From contig NZ_CP015455.1 in the NCBI RefSeq assembly GCF_001888165.1, positions 3,032,001-3,096,000 on the forward strand: a stretch of 64,000 nt of DNA, given 5' to 3'. Made by a program: the position numbers and the translations under genes. Positions 16,813 to 25,070 of the stretch are shown here, in pieces. Numbering within the stretch: the first letter of the stretch is position 1; every line of letters starts with the position of its first letter. The DNA is from Syntrophotalea acetylenica. GTDB lineage: Bacteria; Desulfobacterota; Desulfuromonadia; Desulfuromonadales; Syntrophotaleaceae. The notes under the pieces are model-generated. The model was not told the origin of the DNA. It saw nothing but the letters and a program-made list of their open reading frames with translations, and did no database searches.

Positions 16813-18152
16813 GGGGCCCTCCGTGCGACATTTTTAAACACTGGATTTTCCAGTGCGTTCTTCAGATCCTCGGCAAGGTTGAGCAAGCCTTGGTAACCGC
16901 CGTAACTTTTCTTTTTCTCCTGGTTGACATCGGCGAAGGCAATTTTTTTCTTGATAGCCGTATAAAGGCTGCGCCCGCCGGCCAGCAGCAGGTCGGCACC
17001 GGTTTCGTCGATGATCCTGGCCTGCTGAGAGCCCGGATCAGTCATCAGCACCGCCTGTTCTCCCAGATACCGACGTGCCTTTTCCTTGTCCGCCTCGGTG
17101 GATTTGCGAACCGAGGTCGCCACTACTTCGAAACCCAGGTCCTGCAGAGCCGAAGCGATAGACCAGGATTTGTTGCCACCGGTATTCAACACAGCCTTTC
17201 TGCCATGAAAAATCTTCCGGAAGGGCGCCAGCCGCGCCTGCAACCGGGCCTCTTCGCATGCAATGAGCTGCCTGGTACGGGTGATCAGATCCGCATCCCC
17301 CAGCGCTTCGGCTATGGCCAGGATCGCGGCGCTTGTGTCGCGCTTGCCGTAAAACGAAACGGAGATAAAAGGAATGCCGTAACGCTCCTGCATCTTGCGC
17401 GGCATCGAAACCAGCGACTTGGCACACACCAGCACATTGAGGCGAGCACGATGGGCGGTGCGGATACGGGCTATCCGCCCGTCACCGCTGAGGGTGGAAA
17501 GCACCCGGATCCCGAGCTTTTCGAGCAGCGGAGTATATTGCCACATATCGCCGGTGACGTTGTATTCGCCGATCAGGTTGATATCGAAAGGGGTGATTTC
17601 CGCCGGTTCAAGGGTGCCGACAAGATGGGTCAGCACCGCTTCGCCGGCCAGCCGGCTGCCAAGGTTCTTGCTGCCGACAAAGCCCGGAGCATGCACCGGT
17701 ATCATGGGTATGCCATGGTCCTGCTGCGCCTGTCGGCAGACCGCGTCAATGTCGTCGCCGATCATCGCCGTAACGCAGGTACTGTAGACAAACACCGCCT
17801 GAGGCGCGTACTGCGCTACGATGTAATCGATCGATGCCCGCAGCTTCGCCTCGCCGCCGAAAACCACGTCGTTGCTGCAGACACCGGTGGTGAGACCCAT
17901 CTGCGTCATGTCCCGCCCCGGCCAGCTCGTATGGCTGAGGCGGGTCTGCCAGGAAGCGCCGATGCAGGTTATCGGGCCGTGCACCAGATGGGCGGCGTCG
18001 GCATAGGGGAATAGCGTTATCTGCGCCCCTTCAAAAGCGCAGCCGCCGCTGGTGGCGCCGGGCACCGTCACATGGCAACCGGCCTTTCTGGTGCTGTTAT
18101 GCGCGCAGGCGCTCTCGTCGAGCAGTTCACGAATTTTGGGTTTGGTTGCCAA
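16800..18152 (-). CDS. nifE: Nitrogenase FeMo-cofactor assembly protein NifE
   Basis: Alpha-like scaffold subunit. 450 residues with PGATSGGCAFEGAQ near 31 and LVHGPITCIGASWQTR near 56 (cluster cysteines), VYSTCVTAMIGDDI near 120 and LNTGGNKSWSIASAL near 325. The N-terminal Cys pair (SACAHNSTRKAGC) fits NifE rather than NifD. TTG start with AAAGGA upstream; no ATG of the right frame fits. A strong sigma-54 promoter and a NifA-type site lie upstream, so expression should follow nitrogen status. Confidence 0.93.
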   Translation of the reverse strand: MATKPKIRELLDESACAHNSTRKAGCHVTVPGATSGGCAFEGAQITLFPYADAAHLVHGPITCIGASWQTRLSHTSWPGRDMTQMGLTTGVCSNDVVFGGEAKLRASIDYIVAQYAPQAVFVYSTCVTAMIGDDIDAVCRQAQQDHGIPMIPVHAPGFVGSKNLGSRLAGEAVLTHLVGTLEPAEITPFDINLIGEYNVTGDMWQYTPLLEKLGIRVLSTLSGDGRIARIRTAHRARLNVLVCAKSLVSMPRKMQERYGIPFISVSFYGKRDTSAAILAIAEALGDADLITRTRQLIACEEARLQARLAPFRKIFHGRKAVLNTGGNKSWSIASALQDLGFEVVATSVRKSTEADKEKARRYLGEQAVLMTDPGSQQARIIDETGADLLLAGGRSLYTAIKKKIAFADVNQEKKKSYGGYQGLLNLAEDLKNALENPVFKNVARRAPWEN

Positions 18153-18220
18153 GGCCTGATTCCTTTTCGTAACACAGAAAAAACCGGAAGGGGTCGTTGG
18201 ACGTCTTCAGGGAAGCAAAC

Positions 18221-18236
18221 AGCAATATCCCTGCCA
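18221..18236 (-). promoter_or_regulatory. Sigma-54 (-24/-12) promoter of nifEN
   Basis: On the minus strand TGGCAGGGATATTGCT matches TGGCAC-R-N4-TTGCW with exact spacing; GG at -24 and GC at -12 are intact. It lies 69 bp before the nifE start. Confidence 0.85.
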
Positions 18237-18379
18237 GCATGAAACCCCCACATTCAGGCCGTTACCAATGAACAAAAGAGATAAAATGCGGATAAAATGA
18301 CAGGCCGTGACGTTTTTTCAGGCAGATAAAGCGTGCAAAAACGGGGTGATGATTTTTTGATGTTGATCTATCCATCGCA

Positions 18380-18395
18380 TGTCAACACAAGCACA
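18380..18395 (-). promoter_or_regulatory. NifA-type upstream activator site (TGT-N10-ACA)
   Basis: An exact TGT-N10-ACA sits about 145 bp upstream of the -24 element, within the usual range for NifA binding. A chance hit in a 200-bp search is about 5%, so the placement with the sigma-54 promoter is what makes it credible. Confidence 0.6.
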
Positions 18396-18430
18396 AAAAC
18401 CGGCACGGCCGGCTGATGGTCAGCCGGCCG
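18395..18430 (-). terminator. Terminator hairpin after the surface-antigen gene
   Basis: Perfect 11-bp arms (CGGCCGGCTGA with its complement, loop of three) followed, after six bases on the minus strand, by TTTTT. It would insulate nifEN from the upstream minus-strand gene. Confidence 0.65.
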
Positions 18431-18471
18431 CAACAAATGACAAGCAAAAATCCTGGGACATCCCCTTTTTC

Positions 18472-19596
18472 TCAGCGGCTGCGCTGCCGGGCGCCAAACC
18501 CACCAGGCTGAGAGCCCGATCCCTGCTGACGCGTCCGGTTGACGGAACGCTCTGCCTGCCGGGTTGCGCGCTCCTGCCCGGCAGAAGGGGAACGCTGATC
18601 GGTTCGGGGGCTGCGCCGCTCGGCTTTGAAACCTTGCTGACGCTGCTCGATTCCGCTCTGGCGGGAGCCCTGGTTCTGCTGCCTGACCGGGGTACGATAA
18701 TGCCTATCCGTGCCCGCCTGATCCGGGGCGATGACCGGTCGGCGGTAAGAAGTGCGGTGCTGCTCGGATCGTTGCTGCCTCTCCGGCGAGCGGTATATGT
18801 TCGGCTCACGACGCTGAACAGGCTGGCGTAACTCCGGGGACCTGCGGGGTGCCTGCCTTACAGGCTCCTGCCTGTGGTATGTCCGGCGCCGGTCATAGCG
18901 TTCCCTGTGCGCCGGCGCCGGCACGGAAACGCGATGACGGTAATGTTCGGTCGGCCGGTAATACCAGCGGTGACGCTCGAAAAAACGCGACCCCATATAA
19001 ACCCGGGAACGGATATGCACCGGGTGACGATAGCGGAAGCGTGGACCATCCAGATAATAGAGCCCGTAGTGCAGATGTCCGCTTCGATAAATGTAACTGA
19101 AGCTCAGATAGATATTGAAGGGATAGTAAAAACTCGACGGATAGTAGTAATAGGCACTCGGGTAATAAGGATAGTACCCATAGGCATAAGACGCCGGAGG
19201 CGAAACTACATAAACGTCGGTTTGCGGGGGCGGGTCCTGAACACCGTCATTGCTGTCCGCGACAATCTGCCATGAACCGTCGGCCTGGCGGCAAGCTGTT
19301 CCGAAGCCCTGCTCCTCTCGGCCCCCAATCACGATGGTGGTAACGAATTCACGGCACGGCTGTCCTGCTTCGTTGGTATAAGTCTGCAACGGCACCACCG
19401 AACCGGAATGCCCCGTATCCGGGTTGACCCACTGCGCGACCTCGTTGGCGGGATTGTTTTCCAGAGAATACTGCAGAGTGTCCGACATGGCCAGCTGCTC
19501 CGACTGGTGAAGACCTTCGGCGGGCTGGCCGAAACTTGCGGTGGCGCTGCCTGCAATCGCCAGCACAATAGCCAATAGTGATGCCTTCCTTAACAT
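18472..19596 (-). CDS. Exported protein with RT0821/Lpp0805-type surface-antigen domain and long Arg/Gln/Pro tail
   Basis: 374 residues. A Sec signal peptide (MLRKASLLAIVLAIAG, cleavage near 23) is followed by a compact domain (about 40-110) with QWVNPDTGHSGSVVP, PCREFVTTIVIGG and GTACRQADGSWQIV, typical of outer-membrane surface-antigen family proteins. Residues about 125-180 are extremely Tyr-rich, and the last 170 residues are a low-complexity Arg/Gln/Ser/Pro/His tail. The start has GGGAGG seven bases upstream. The tail would be strongly cationic; binding to nucleic acid, LPS or metal is conceivable but unproven. Minus strand, alone between nifEN and the crcB pair. Confidence 0.75.
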   Translation of the reverse strand: MLRKASLLAIVLAIAGSATASFGQPAEGLHQSEQLAMSDTLQYSLENNPANEVAQWVNPDTGHSGSVVPLQTYTNEAGQPCREFVTTIVIGGREEQGFGTACRQADGSWQIVADSNDGVQDPPPQTDVYVVSPPASYAYGYYPYYPSAYYYYPSSFYYPFNIYLSFSYIYRSGHLHYGLYYLDGPRFRYRHPVHIRSRVYMGSRFFERHRWYYRPTEHYRHRVSVPAPAHRERYDRRRTYHRQEPVRQAPRRSPELRQPVQRREPNIYRSPERQQRSEQHRTSYRRPVIAPDQAGTDRHYRTPVRQQNQGSRQSGIEQRQQGFKAERRSPRTDQRSPSAGQERATRQAERSVNRTRQQGSGSQPGGFGARQRSR

Positions 19597-19758
19597 AACC
19601 GACCTCCCCGGCGCCCCTGAACTATCCAACCTTGCCCGAGCCTGTTGATGACGGGTGATTTCCCGCGCAGGGCCTGTCCCGGTTCGCGAAAAACGCCCCT
19701 GATGCTTTGCTCTTTTCTTTAAGACGCATTTTCCACCGATCGGTTTACAATCCCCGAC

Positions 19759-19802
19759 AAAAAAACGGGCGGAGAGGTCAGCCCTCTTCCGCCCGTTTTA
19801 AC
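19759..19802. terminator. Bidirectional terminator downstream of the DUF190 gene
   Basis: AAAACGGGCGGAGAGG faces CCTCTTCCGCCCGTTTT with a single bulge; A- and T-rich flanks allow use in both directions. It ends the crcB-DUF190 transcript (minus). The rest of the gap 19597-19897 shows nothing else. Confidence 0.75.
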
Positions 19803-19897
19803 CGGCAGACAAACTCCAGACAGCCCTTTATTACCGAGGCCCGTTCCAAAACCAAACAGCGTAAGGTATTCGACGGCAAACCAGGGGGTTTGTCTGA

Positions 19898-20245
19898 TCA
19901 GCTACAGGAATTTTCATTTTTGCGGTAACGGATCACGTGCACATTCTCCAGGGTGACCATGCCGCCGGACATCATATCGTCGATACGAGGCATGATAGCC
20001 TTGATTTTCTCCGGGGTGTCGACCACCTCGACAATCACCGGAAGATCGGCGGAAAAGCGCAGCAGCTTGTCGGTATGGGTTACGCTGTGGCAGCCAAACC
20101 CCATAATGCCCTTGATCACCGTCGCGCCGGCAAAACCCTCGCGGCGCAACATCTCGACAAGCGCCTCATGCAGGGGCTGGGATTTCCAGCGATCACTCTC
20201 ACCGATGAAAACCCGCATTAACGTCTGTTCTCCTTCGAGCTTCAT
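19898..20245 (-). CDS. DUF190 (PII-like) protein
   Basis: 115 residues of the DUF190 family: MRVFIGESDRWKSQPLHEAL near 10, GFAGATVIKGIMGFG near 37 and LPVIVEVVDTPEKIK near 68. The fold resembles PII signalling proteins and members are often encoded with CrcB; the biochemical role is not established. ATG at 20245 has GGGGAG eight bases upstream. It is 33 bp after crcB and ends in a terminator, so the two form an operon. Confidence 0.85.
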   Translation of the reverse strand: MKLEGEQTLMRVFIGESDRWKSQPLHEALVEMLRREGFAGATVIKGIMGFGCHSVTHTDKLLRFSADLPVIVEVVDTPEKIKAIMPRIDDMMSGGMVTLENVHVIRYRKNENSCS

Positions 20246-20278
20246 ATGCCAATCTCCCCTCATTGCTTTTCGTAAGCA

Positions 20279-20650
20279 TCATATCTGCCGCGCCAGCCAT
20301 ATTCCGAGCGCGGCAAACAGCACAGATACAATAACATTCAACAGGATATTCGCACCGGCGGCAATAACACTGCCATCTTCGAGCAAACGCACTGTTTCGT
20401 AGGAAAAGGTTGAAAAAGTTGTGAATCCGCCCATAAAGCCCGTGGTAATGCCCATGCGCAGCTCAGCCGGAAGCACCGCACTGCGCAAGCCACCCTCCAT
20501 GATCAGGCCAAGCAGCAGCGAACCGATCATATTGACAGCCAGCGTTCCGTAGGGCAGCCCCCTCCCCACCAGCGCATAAACCCAGCCGGAAACCAGATAC
20601 CGCGATATGCAGCCACACGCACCGAAAACAGCTATAAAAACTACTTGCAT
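20279..20650 (-). CDS. crcB: Fluoride channel CrcB/Fluc
   Basis: 123 residues with four hydrophobic helices. Family motifs: GACGCISRYLVS near 10, GTLAVNMIGSLLLG near 35 (Asn of the pore) and GFMGGFTTFSTFSYE near 71 (Phe box and central Na site). Dimeric channel that exports fluoride across the inner membrane. Forms an operon with the DUF190 gene. A fluoride riboswitch was looked for upstream and not recognised; a TTGACA-N18-AATAAT promoter lies 54 bp before the gene. Confidence 0.93.
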   Translation of the reverse strand: MQVVFIAVFGACGCISRYLVSGWVYALVGRGLPYGTLAVNMIGSLLLGLIMEGGLRSAVLPAELRMGITTGFMGGFTTFSTFSYETVRLLEDGSVIAAGANILLNVIVSVLFAALGIWLARQI

Positions 20651-20703
20651 TACACCCTCCCTGAATATGACATATCAATCCTGATCAGACCCGCTGCCGG
20701 CCA

Positions 20704-20733
20704 ATTATTCCGCGCAACCATGAAAATTGTCAA
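20704..20733 (-). promoter_or_regulatory. Sigma-70-like promoter of crcB
   Basis: TTGACA at 20733-20728 and AATAAT at 20709-20704 with an 18-bp spacer on the minus strand. A second TTGACAATTG lies about 28 bp further upstream. Confidence 0.55.
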
Positions 20734-20851
20734 TTTTTTCCTGTGGCAGCCGCAAACAATTGTCAAGACCAAAAAGCCGCCGACCATCATGCGGCGCTTT
20801 ATCCTTCGGAATGGCGGCGCGCCTTTCCCAAACCGGCGTTCAACTGCTAAA

Positions 20852-20882
20852 CTGGTTTTTATCCGGAAACGGTTCTTTTTCC
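20852..20882. repeat. Copy of the ATCCGGAAACGG intergenic repeat arm
   Basis: CTGGTTTTTATCCGGAAACGGTTCTTTTTCC-type core, matching the left arm of the element at 799-940 and the copy at 58638-58671. It lies between the divergent crcB and amrS genes (20651-20966). Confidence 0.45.
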
Positions 20883-20966
20883 ATACGAAAATTGCGTTGT
20901 GCCCATTGGAATTTTCCGGCTGAACGCCAAACCGGCACCCCTGAATCCACGGAAGGAGGCTTAACG

Positions 20967-21989
20967 ATGCATGAGGCGATGCTTTACGACAAAATGCCGG
21001 ATAACCGGGTACGCTGCCGCCTGTGCGCGCACCGCTGCATCATAGACGACGGCCACCGGGGAATCTGCCAGGTCCGGGAAAATCGCGAAGGAGTTCTCTG
21101 CACCCTGGTGTACGGCCGCACCATCAGTCAGTCGGTCGACCCGATAGAAAAAAAACCGCTGTTTCACTTTTATCCGGGGTCCCGGTCTTTTTCCATCGCT
21201 ACCCCGGGGTGCAATTTCCGCTGCGCCTGGTGCCAGAACTGGGAGATCTCCCAGATGCCCCGCGAACGGCACCTCATCGGTGGACATCCCGCCACGCCGG
21301 ACCAACTCGTCGAAGAAGCCAGGCGCACCGGCTGCCGTTCCATCGCCTATACCTACACCGAACCGACGGTCTTCTTCGAGTACGCCCAGGATACCGCCCG
21401 CCTGGCCAGGGCCGCCGGCCTGGGCAATGTTTTTGTCACCAATGGCTACATGACCTGCGAAACACTGGATATCGCCGCCTCCTGGCTCGATGCCGCCAAT
21501 GTTGACCTGAAAGCGTTCCGGGACGCGACCTACCGCCGCCACATCGGCGCCAGACTGCAGCCGGTACTCGACAGTCTGAAAAAAATGAAGGATCTCGGCA
21601 TCTGGCTCGAAGTGACTACCCTGGTCATGCCGGGGCTTAACGACGATCCGGCGGAACTCAGGGAGCTGGTCGAGTACATTGTCCGGGAGCTGGGTTGCGA
21701 CACTCCCTGGCACATCAGCCGCTTTTTCCCCGGATACCGGATGCGCGATGTACCGCCAACGCCGGTCGCCACCTTGCGCCAGGCGGAGGAAATCGGCCGC
21801 ACCGCGGGCCTGCGCTACATCTACCTGGGCAACGTGGCGGAAAGCGCCGACACCTTGTGCCCCGGCTGCGGCAGGGAGCTGATCCGCCGCCTCGGGTTCC
21901 AGGTAGCGGAAAACGCCATCCCGCGGAATGGGTGTTGCCCGGCCTGCGGCGAAACCGTGGCGGGGGTCGGCATGGCCGGAATGGATTAG
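20967..21989 (+). CDS. amrS: AmmeMemoRadiSam-system radical SAM enzyme (PflA-like)
   Basis: 340 residues. N-terminal Cys-rich segment CRLCAHRCIIDDGHRGICQVR, then the radical SAM cluster motif CNFRCAWC near 86-93 with NWEIS after it, and a C-terminal zinc-ribbon-like part CPGCG...CCPACG. This matches the AmrS family, a pyruvate-formate-lyase-activase relative usually linked with MEMO and AMMECR1 proteins; neither partner is in the window. The reaction is unknown. Strong AAGGAGG site precedes ATG at 20967; longer in-frame starts lie in the repeat-bearing intergenic region. Confidence 0.88.
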   Translation: MHEAMLYDKMPDNRVRCRLCAHRCIIDDGHRGICQVRENREGVLCTLVYGRTISQSVDPIEKKPLFHFYPGSRSFSIATPGCNFRCAWCQNWEISQMPRERHLIGGHPATPDQLVEEARRTGCRSIAYTYTEPTVFFEYAQDTARLARAAGLGNVFVTNGYMTCETLDIAASWLDAANVDLKAFRDATYRRHIGARLQPVLDSLKKMKDLGIWLEVTTLVMPGLNDDPAELRELVEYIVRELGCDTPWHISRFFPGYRMRDVPPTPVATLRQAEEIGRTAGLRYIYLGNVAESADTLCPGCGRELIRRLGFQVAENAIPRNGCCPACGETVAGVGMAGMD

Positions 21990-21994
21990 GCAGG

Positions 21995-24820
21995 TCAGGC
22001 GATCTTGATGGTCTTGTACAAAAAGTTCTTGAACTTGTAGAACAGCCGGCGGTCATCACCCTCGCCGTTGGCATGCTCACAGGCTCCTAGCATTTCCGCG
22101 ATTTGCGGCATGCTGGCGGCGCCTTGTTTTTTCGCCAGTTCGACAACCTCGGTGACAACGTCGCGGGAAATGCGTTTTTCCGTAAAAGGGCCGTGCAGAC
22201 CGGTCCAGAAGTCCTCCTTGCCACTTTTGATGCGGTCGAAAACATCCTGTGCCACCTGACTGGTCAGCTTGCGGGCGGCTGGTTCGTCAACATGCCGTCC
22301 CAACGAAGCCAGCACGCGGGCGATATCCGCCTCTTCGATGTTGCGCCCCTTGCGGAAAAACAGGGCCCGCACCAGGATGGTGCGCAGTTCGCGGATGTTG
22401 CCGACAAAGTGATGCCGTGCCAGCAACTGCTGGGCGGCGCGGCTCAGCGCCGGAGTTTCCTGTTCGGACTCGTCGGTTTTTTTGTAAACCTGGTGCAATT
22501 TGCCCAGAAAGTGCAGGGCCAGGTCGGGAATATCCTCGCGGCGCTCGTTGAGGGAGGGCACCTCCACGGATAGCTCCGAAAGCCGGTGATAAAGATCCTC
22601 GCGGAACCGCCCTTCCCGAATCAGCTGGCCGAGATCCTTGTTGGTGGCCGCCACCAGCAGTACCCGCGCATAACGGGTATGATTCTCCCCAAGGCGCACA
22701 AAACCGCCATTGTCCAGAAAGCGCAGCAGCTGCACCTGGGTTTTGGGGTCGGCGTCGCCGATCTCATCGAGAAATACCAGGCCGCCATGCGCTTCTTCGA
22801 GGATCCCCCTGCGGTCGGCGTGGGCGCCGGTAAAAGCGCCGCGTTTGTGCCCGAACAGCTCGGAATAGGTCAACTCCCCGCTGTAGGCGGCGATATTGGT
22901 CTTTTTTACCGGCAGCTCATTCTTGCCGCCGATATTCTGCTGATACATCTGGTTGAGGCGAGAATAGATATTGTTGAACAGAAACTCCTTGCCACTGCCG
23001 GTGTCCCCGGTGATGAGGATGGAAGGCAGCCCCAGGGTCGCCTCCTGCACTTCGCTGTTGAACCACATGGTGATACGATTGAACAGTGGTGGCGTAACCT
23101 TCTGGATGAATTCGACGATATCGCTCGCCTTGGCAGAATTGCCGATAATATTGCCAAGCTTGTAGGATGACACATTGGGATCCCGATAGCCGTAATCCCC
23201 GCCCAGGCGGCTGACTTCCCCGGTCAGTTTTTCGATGTAGAGCAGATCCGAAACATGGCGCGCGATCATGCGACTGATGATCTGCAGAATACGCTTGTGC
23301 TCGTCGGTGAAATAATACGGGCGCAGGCTGTCCATGCAGATGACGGCAATGACCTCGTCGTCACACACCACCGGAACGCCAAGTTCGCTTTTGATGATGT
23401 TGGTGACCTCGTGGTAGAAGCCGCCGGCATGTTTTTCCTCCATGGTATCGGCGACCATGTACGGCCGGCCGCTATGGGCGACATAGCCTGTCAGGCTGCG
23501 CTGCTCCGGGGGCAGATCGGTGCTGCCGATGCGCAGCGGCGGAATGTATTTTTTGAGGCGTTGTTTGCTCTTGGCGCCTATCAGCTTGCCATCCGGGTCT
23601 TCCACCACAAGCCAGCGCTGGCTCTGATCCTTTCGCACCAGGGCGATGCTGCCGGTATCGGCGCCGATAAGCTCGGTCGCCTTGGACAGCACCCGATTCA
23701 GGAAGGAAGGCAGACCCTGGAACTTCTCGTGCAGCAGATCGTTGATTTCCGACAGAACCTTGATTTCCACATGCTCGTCGCCGATTTCCTGGATGACCCG
23801 CTGGGCCATCTCCGCGTGGGCTTCGAGCAGTCCCTTCTCAAAATCGCTGAAACGGTGGGCTCCGCGGGTATAGTAGTTGACCAGGCAAATGACACGGCGG
23901 GTACGGGCATCATAACGCGGCACCACGTAAAGCGATTTTAGTCCGAGCTGTTCGGTCAGATAGCGCTTCTGCAGCATTTCCGAAGACAGGGTCGGGAAAT
24001 AGAGTGGTTCAAGAAGAGTTTCGTCCACGATAACGCCGGCACTGCTGATGTAGCGGGACAACAGGGAAGTGCCGGGACCGAGGTTGACCATCGGCTGGTT
24101 TTCATAGGCCCGCTTGTCCTCCAGAACATCGGCGTAGGAAGCCAGAATCTGAAGACATTCCTCGCTGCTGTCGGGGCCAAGGGGGGTCGGCACCAGCACC
24201 GCGGCAAGGGCCAGCTTGTCGATGAGCTTGACGGCCGATTTGACCATGCACAATGCCGCTTCTTTCTTTTTCGCTTCGTCGACCCAGCGCGACAGCGCCA
24301 GTTGTTGATGATAAAGGCGGGCCTGGTCGATGGCGGCCGCCACCGCACCGTCAAGAAAACCGCGCAGCTGACGGGCCTGAGCGTCATTGAGCACCGCTCC
24401 GGGGCGGCTGGAGTCGACCGCCAGAACGCCTACGGCGCGACCGTGATGCATCAGAGGCAGGTGAAAGGTGGCGCGAATATCGAACAGGTCACCCAACTCG
24501 CGGACCGTAATGTTGTCGGCTGCGGACATATCCGGCATGTGCAGCTCTTCGTGGGTGTGGTAGACCAGGGATACGGGAAACTCGGTATTGTTGATGGGGA
24601 AAAACCTTGCCCGGATACGCTCGGCCTGGCGGCCGGTGGCCATGGCGCAACTCAGCGCCCCCCTGGTAAGGTCTTCGAGATAGATGCGAATGGTATTGCG
24701 GCCCGTAACAAGGTGCACCGCCTTGGCCAGCGCATGCAGGATATCGTCAAGGTCCTCCTTGCCGTAGATGAGAATTTTATCGGTGAGCAGCTTCAACTGG
24801 GCGTTTACAAAGGGGTCCAT
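21995..24820 (-). CDS. Sigma-54-dependent activator with multiple GAF domains
   Basis: 941 residues, unusually long. Three GAF-like sensory regions (about 10-165, 190-340, 360-540) precede an AAA+ domain: Walker A GDTGSGKE near 606, the sigma-54-contact loop GAFTGA near 660, Walker B LVFLDEIGD near 680 and sensor GRFREDLYHRL near 735. The C-terminus (about 870-941) is not a standard Fis-type helix-turn-helix, so DNA targeting may be atypical. No receiver domain, so it is probably activated by a ligand or partner. Start follows GGAG. Targets are unknown; it ends 5 bp from amrS, convergent. Confidence 0.88.
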   Translation of the reverse strand: MDPFVNAQLKLLTDKILIYGKEDLDDILHALAKAVHLVTGRNTIRIYLEDLTRGALSCAMATGRQAERIRARFFPINNTEFPVSLVYHTHEELHMPDMSAADNITVRELGDLFDIRATFHLPLMHHGRAVGVLAVDSSRPGAVLNDAQARQLRGFLDGAVAAAIDQARLYHQQLALSRWVDEAKKKEAALCMVKSAVKLIDKLALAAVLVPTPLGPDSSEECLQILASYADVLEDKRAYENQPMVNLGPGTSLLSRYISSAGVIVDETLLEPLYFPTLSSEMLQKRYLTEQLGLKSLYVVPRYDARTRRVICLVNYYTRGAHRFSDFEKGLLEAHAEMAQRVIQEIGDEHVEIKVLSEINDLLHEKFQGLPSFLNRVLSKATELIGADTGSIALVRKDQSQRWLVVEDPDGKLIGAKSKQRLKKYIPPLRIGSTDLPPEQRSLTGYVAHSGRPYMVADTMEEKHAGGFYHEVTNIIKSELGVPVVCDDEVIAVICMDSLRPYYFTDEHKRILQIISRMIARHVSDLLYIEKLTGEVSRLGGDYGYRDPNVSSYKLGNIIGNSAKASDIVEFIQKVTPPLFNRITMWFNSEVQEATLGLPSILITGDTGSGKEFLFNNIYSRLNQMYQQNIGGKNELPVKKTNIAAYSGELTYSELFGHKRGAFTGAHADRRGILEEAHGGLVFLDEIGDADPKTQVQLLRFLDNGGFVRLGENHTRYARVLLVAATNKDLGQLIREGRFREDLYHRLSELSVEVPSLNERREDIPDLALHFLGKLHQVYKKTDESEQETPALSRAAQQLLARHHFVGNIRELRTILVRALFFRKGRNIEEADIARVLASLGRHVDEPAARKLTSQVAQDVFDRIKSGKEDFWTGLHGPFTEKRISRDVVTEVVELAKKQGAASMPQIAEMLGACEHANGEGDDRRLFYKFKNFLYKTIKIA

Positions 24821-25070
24821 GATATCTCCGGCAGCGATTGAGTAAGGTTTTTACTCGGGGAGTATATCTTTTCGAGCATCTCCGTGTCAAAAGCCTCATT
24901 GCAAAGACGCGGCGCGGACGGTAACCGCCCGGAGCTCCCGCATCGGACAGAAAAGCCTTGCTCCGGACAGGTAAACATTGTATTCCCTATAGCCCGGTTC
25001 GGTCATGGAGGATCTTTTTCGACATCCTGGCCGGAAAATGGCACACGATTCATCGACAAAGGAGGATCCC

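Noticed and set aside
20651-20966. Fluoride riboswitch upstream of crcB
   Set aside because: None of the conserved crcB-motif blocks could be found in the leader.
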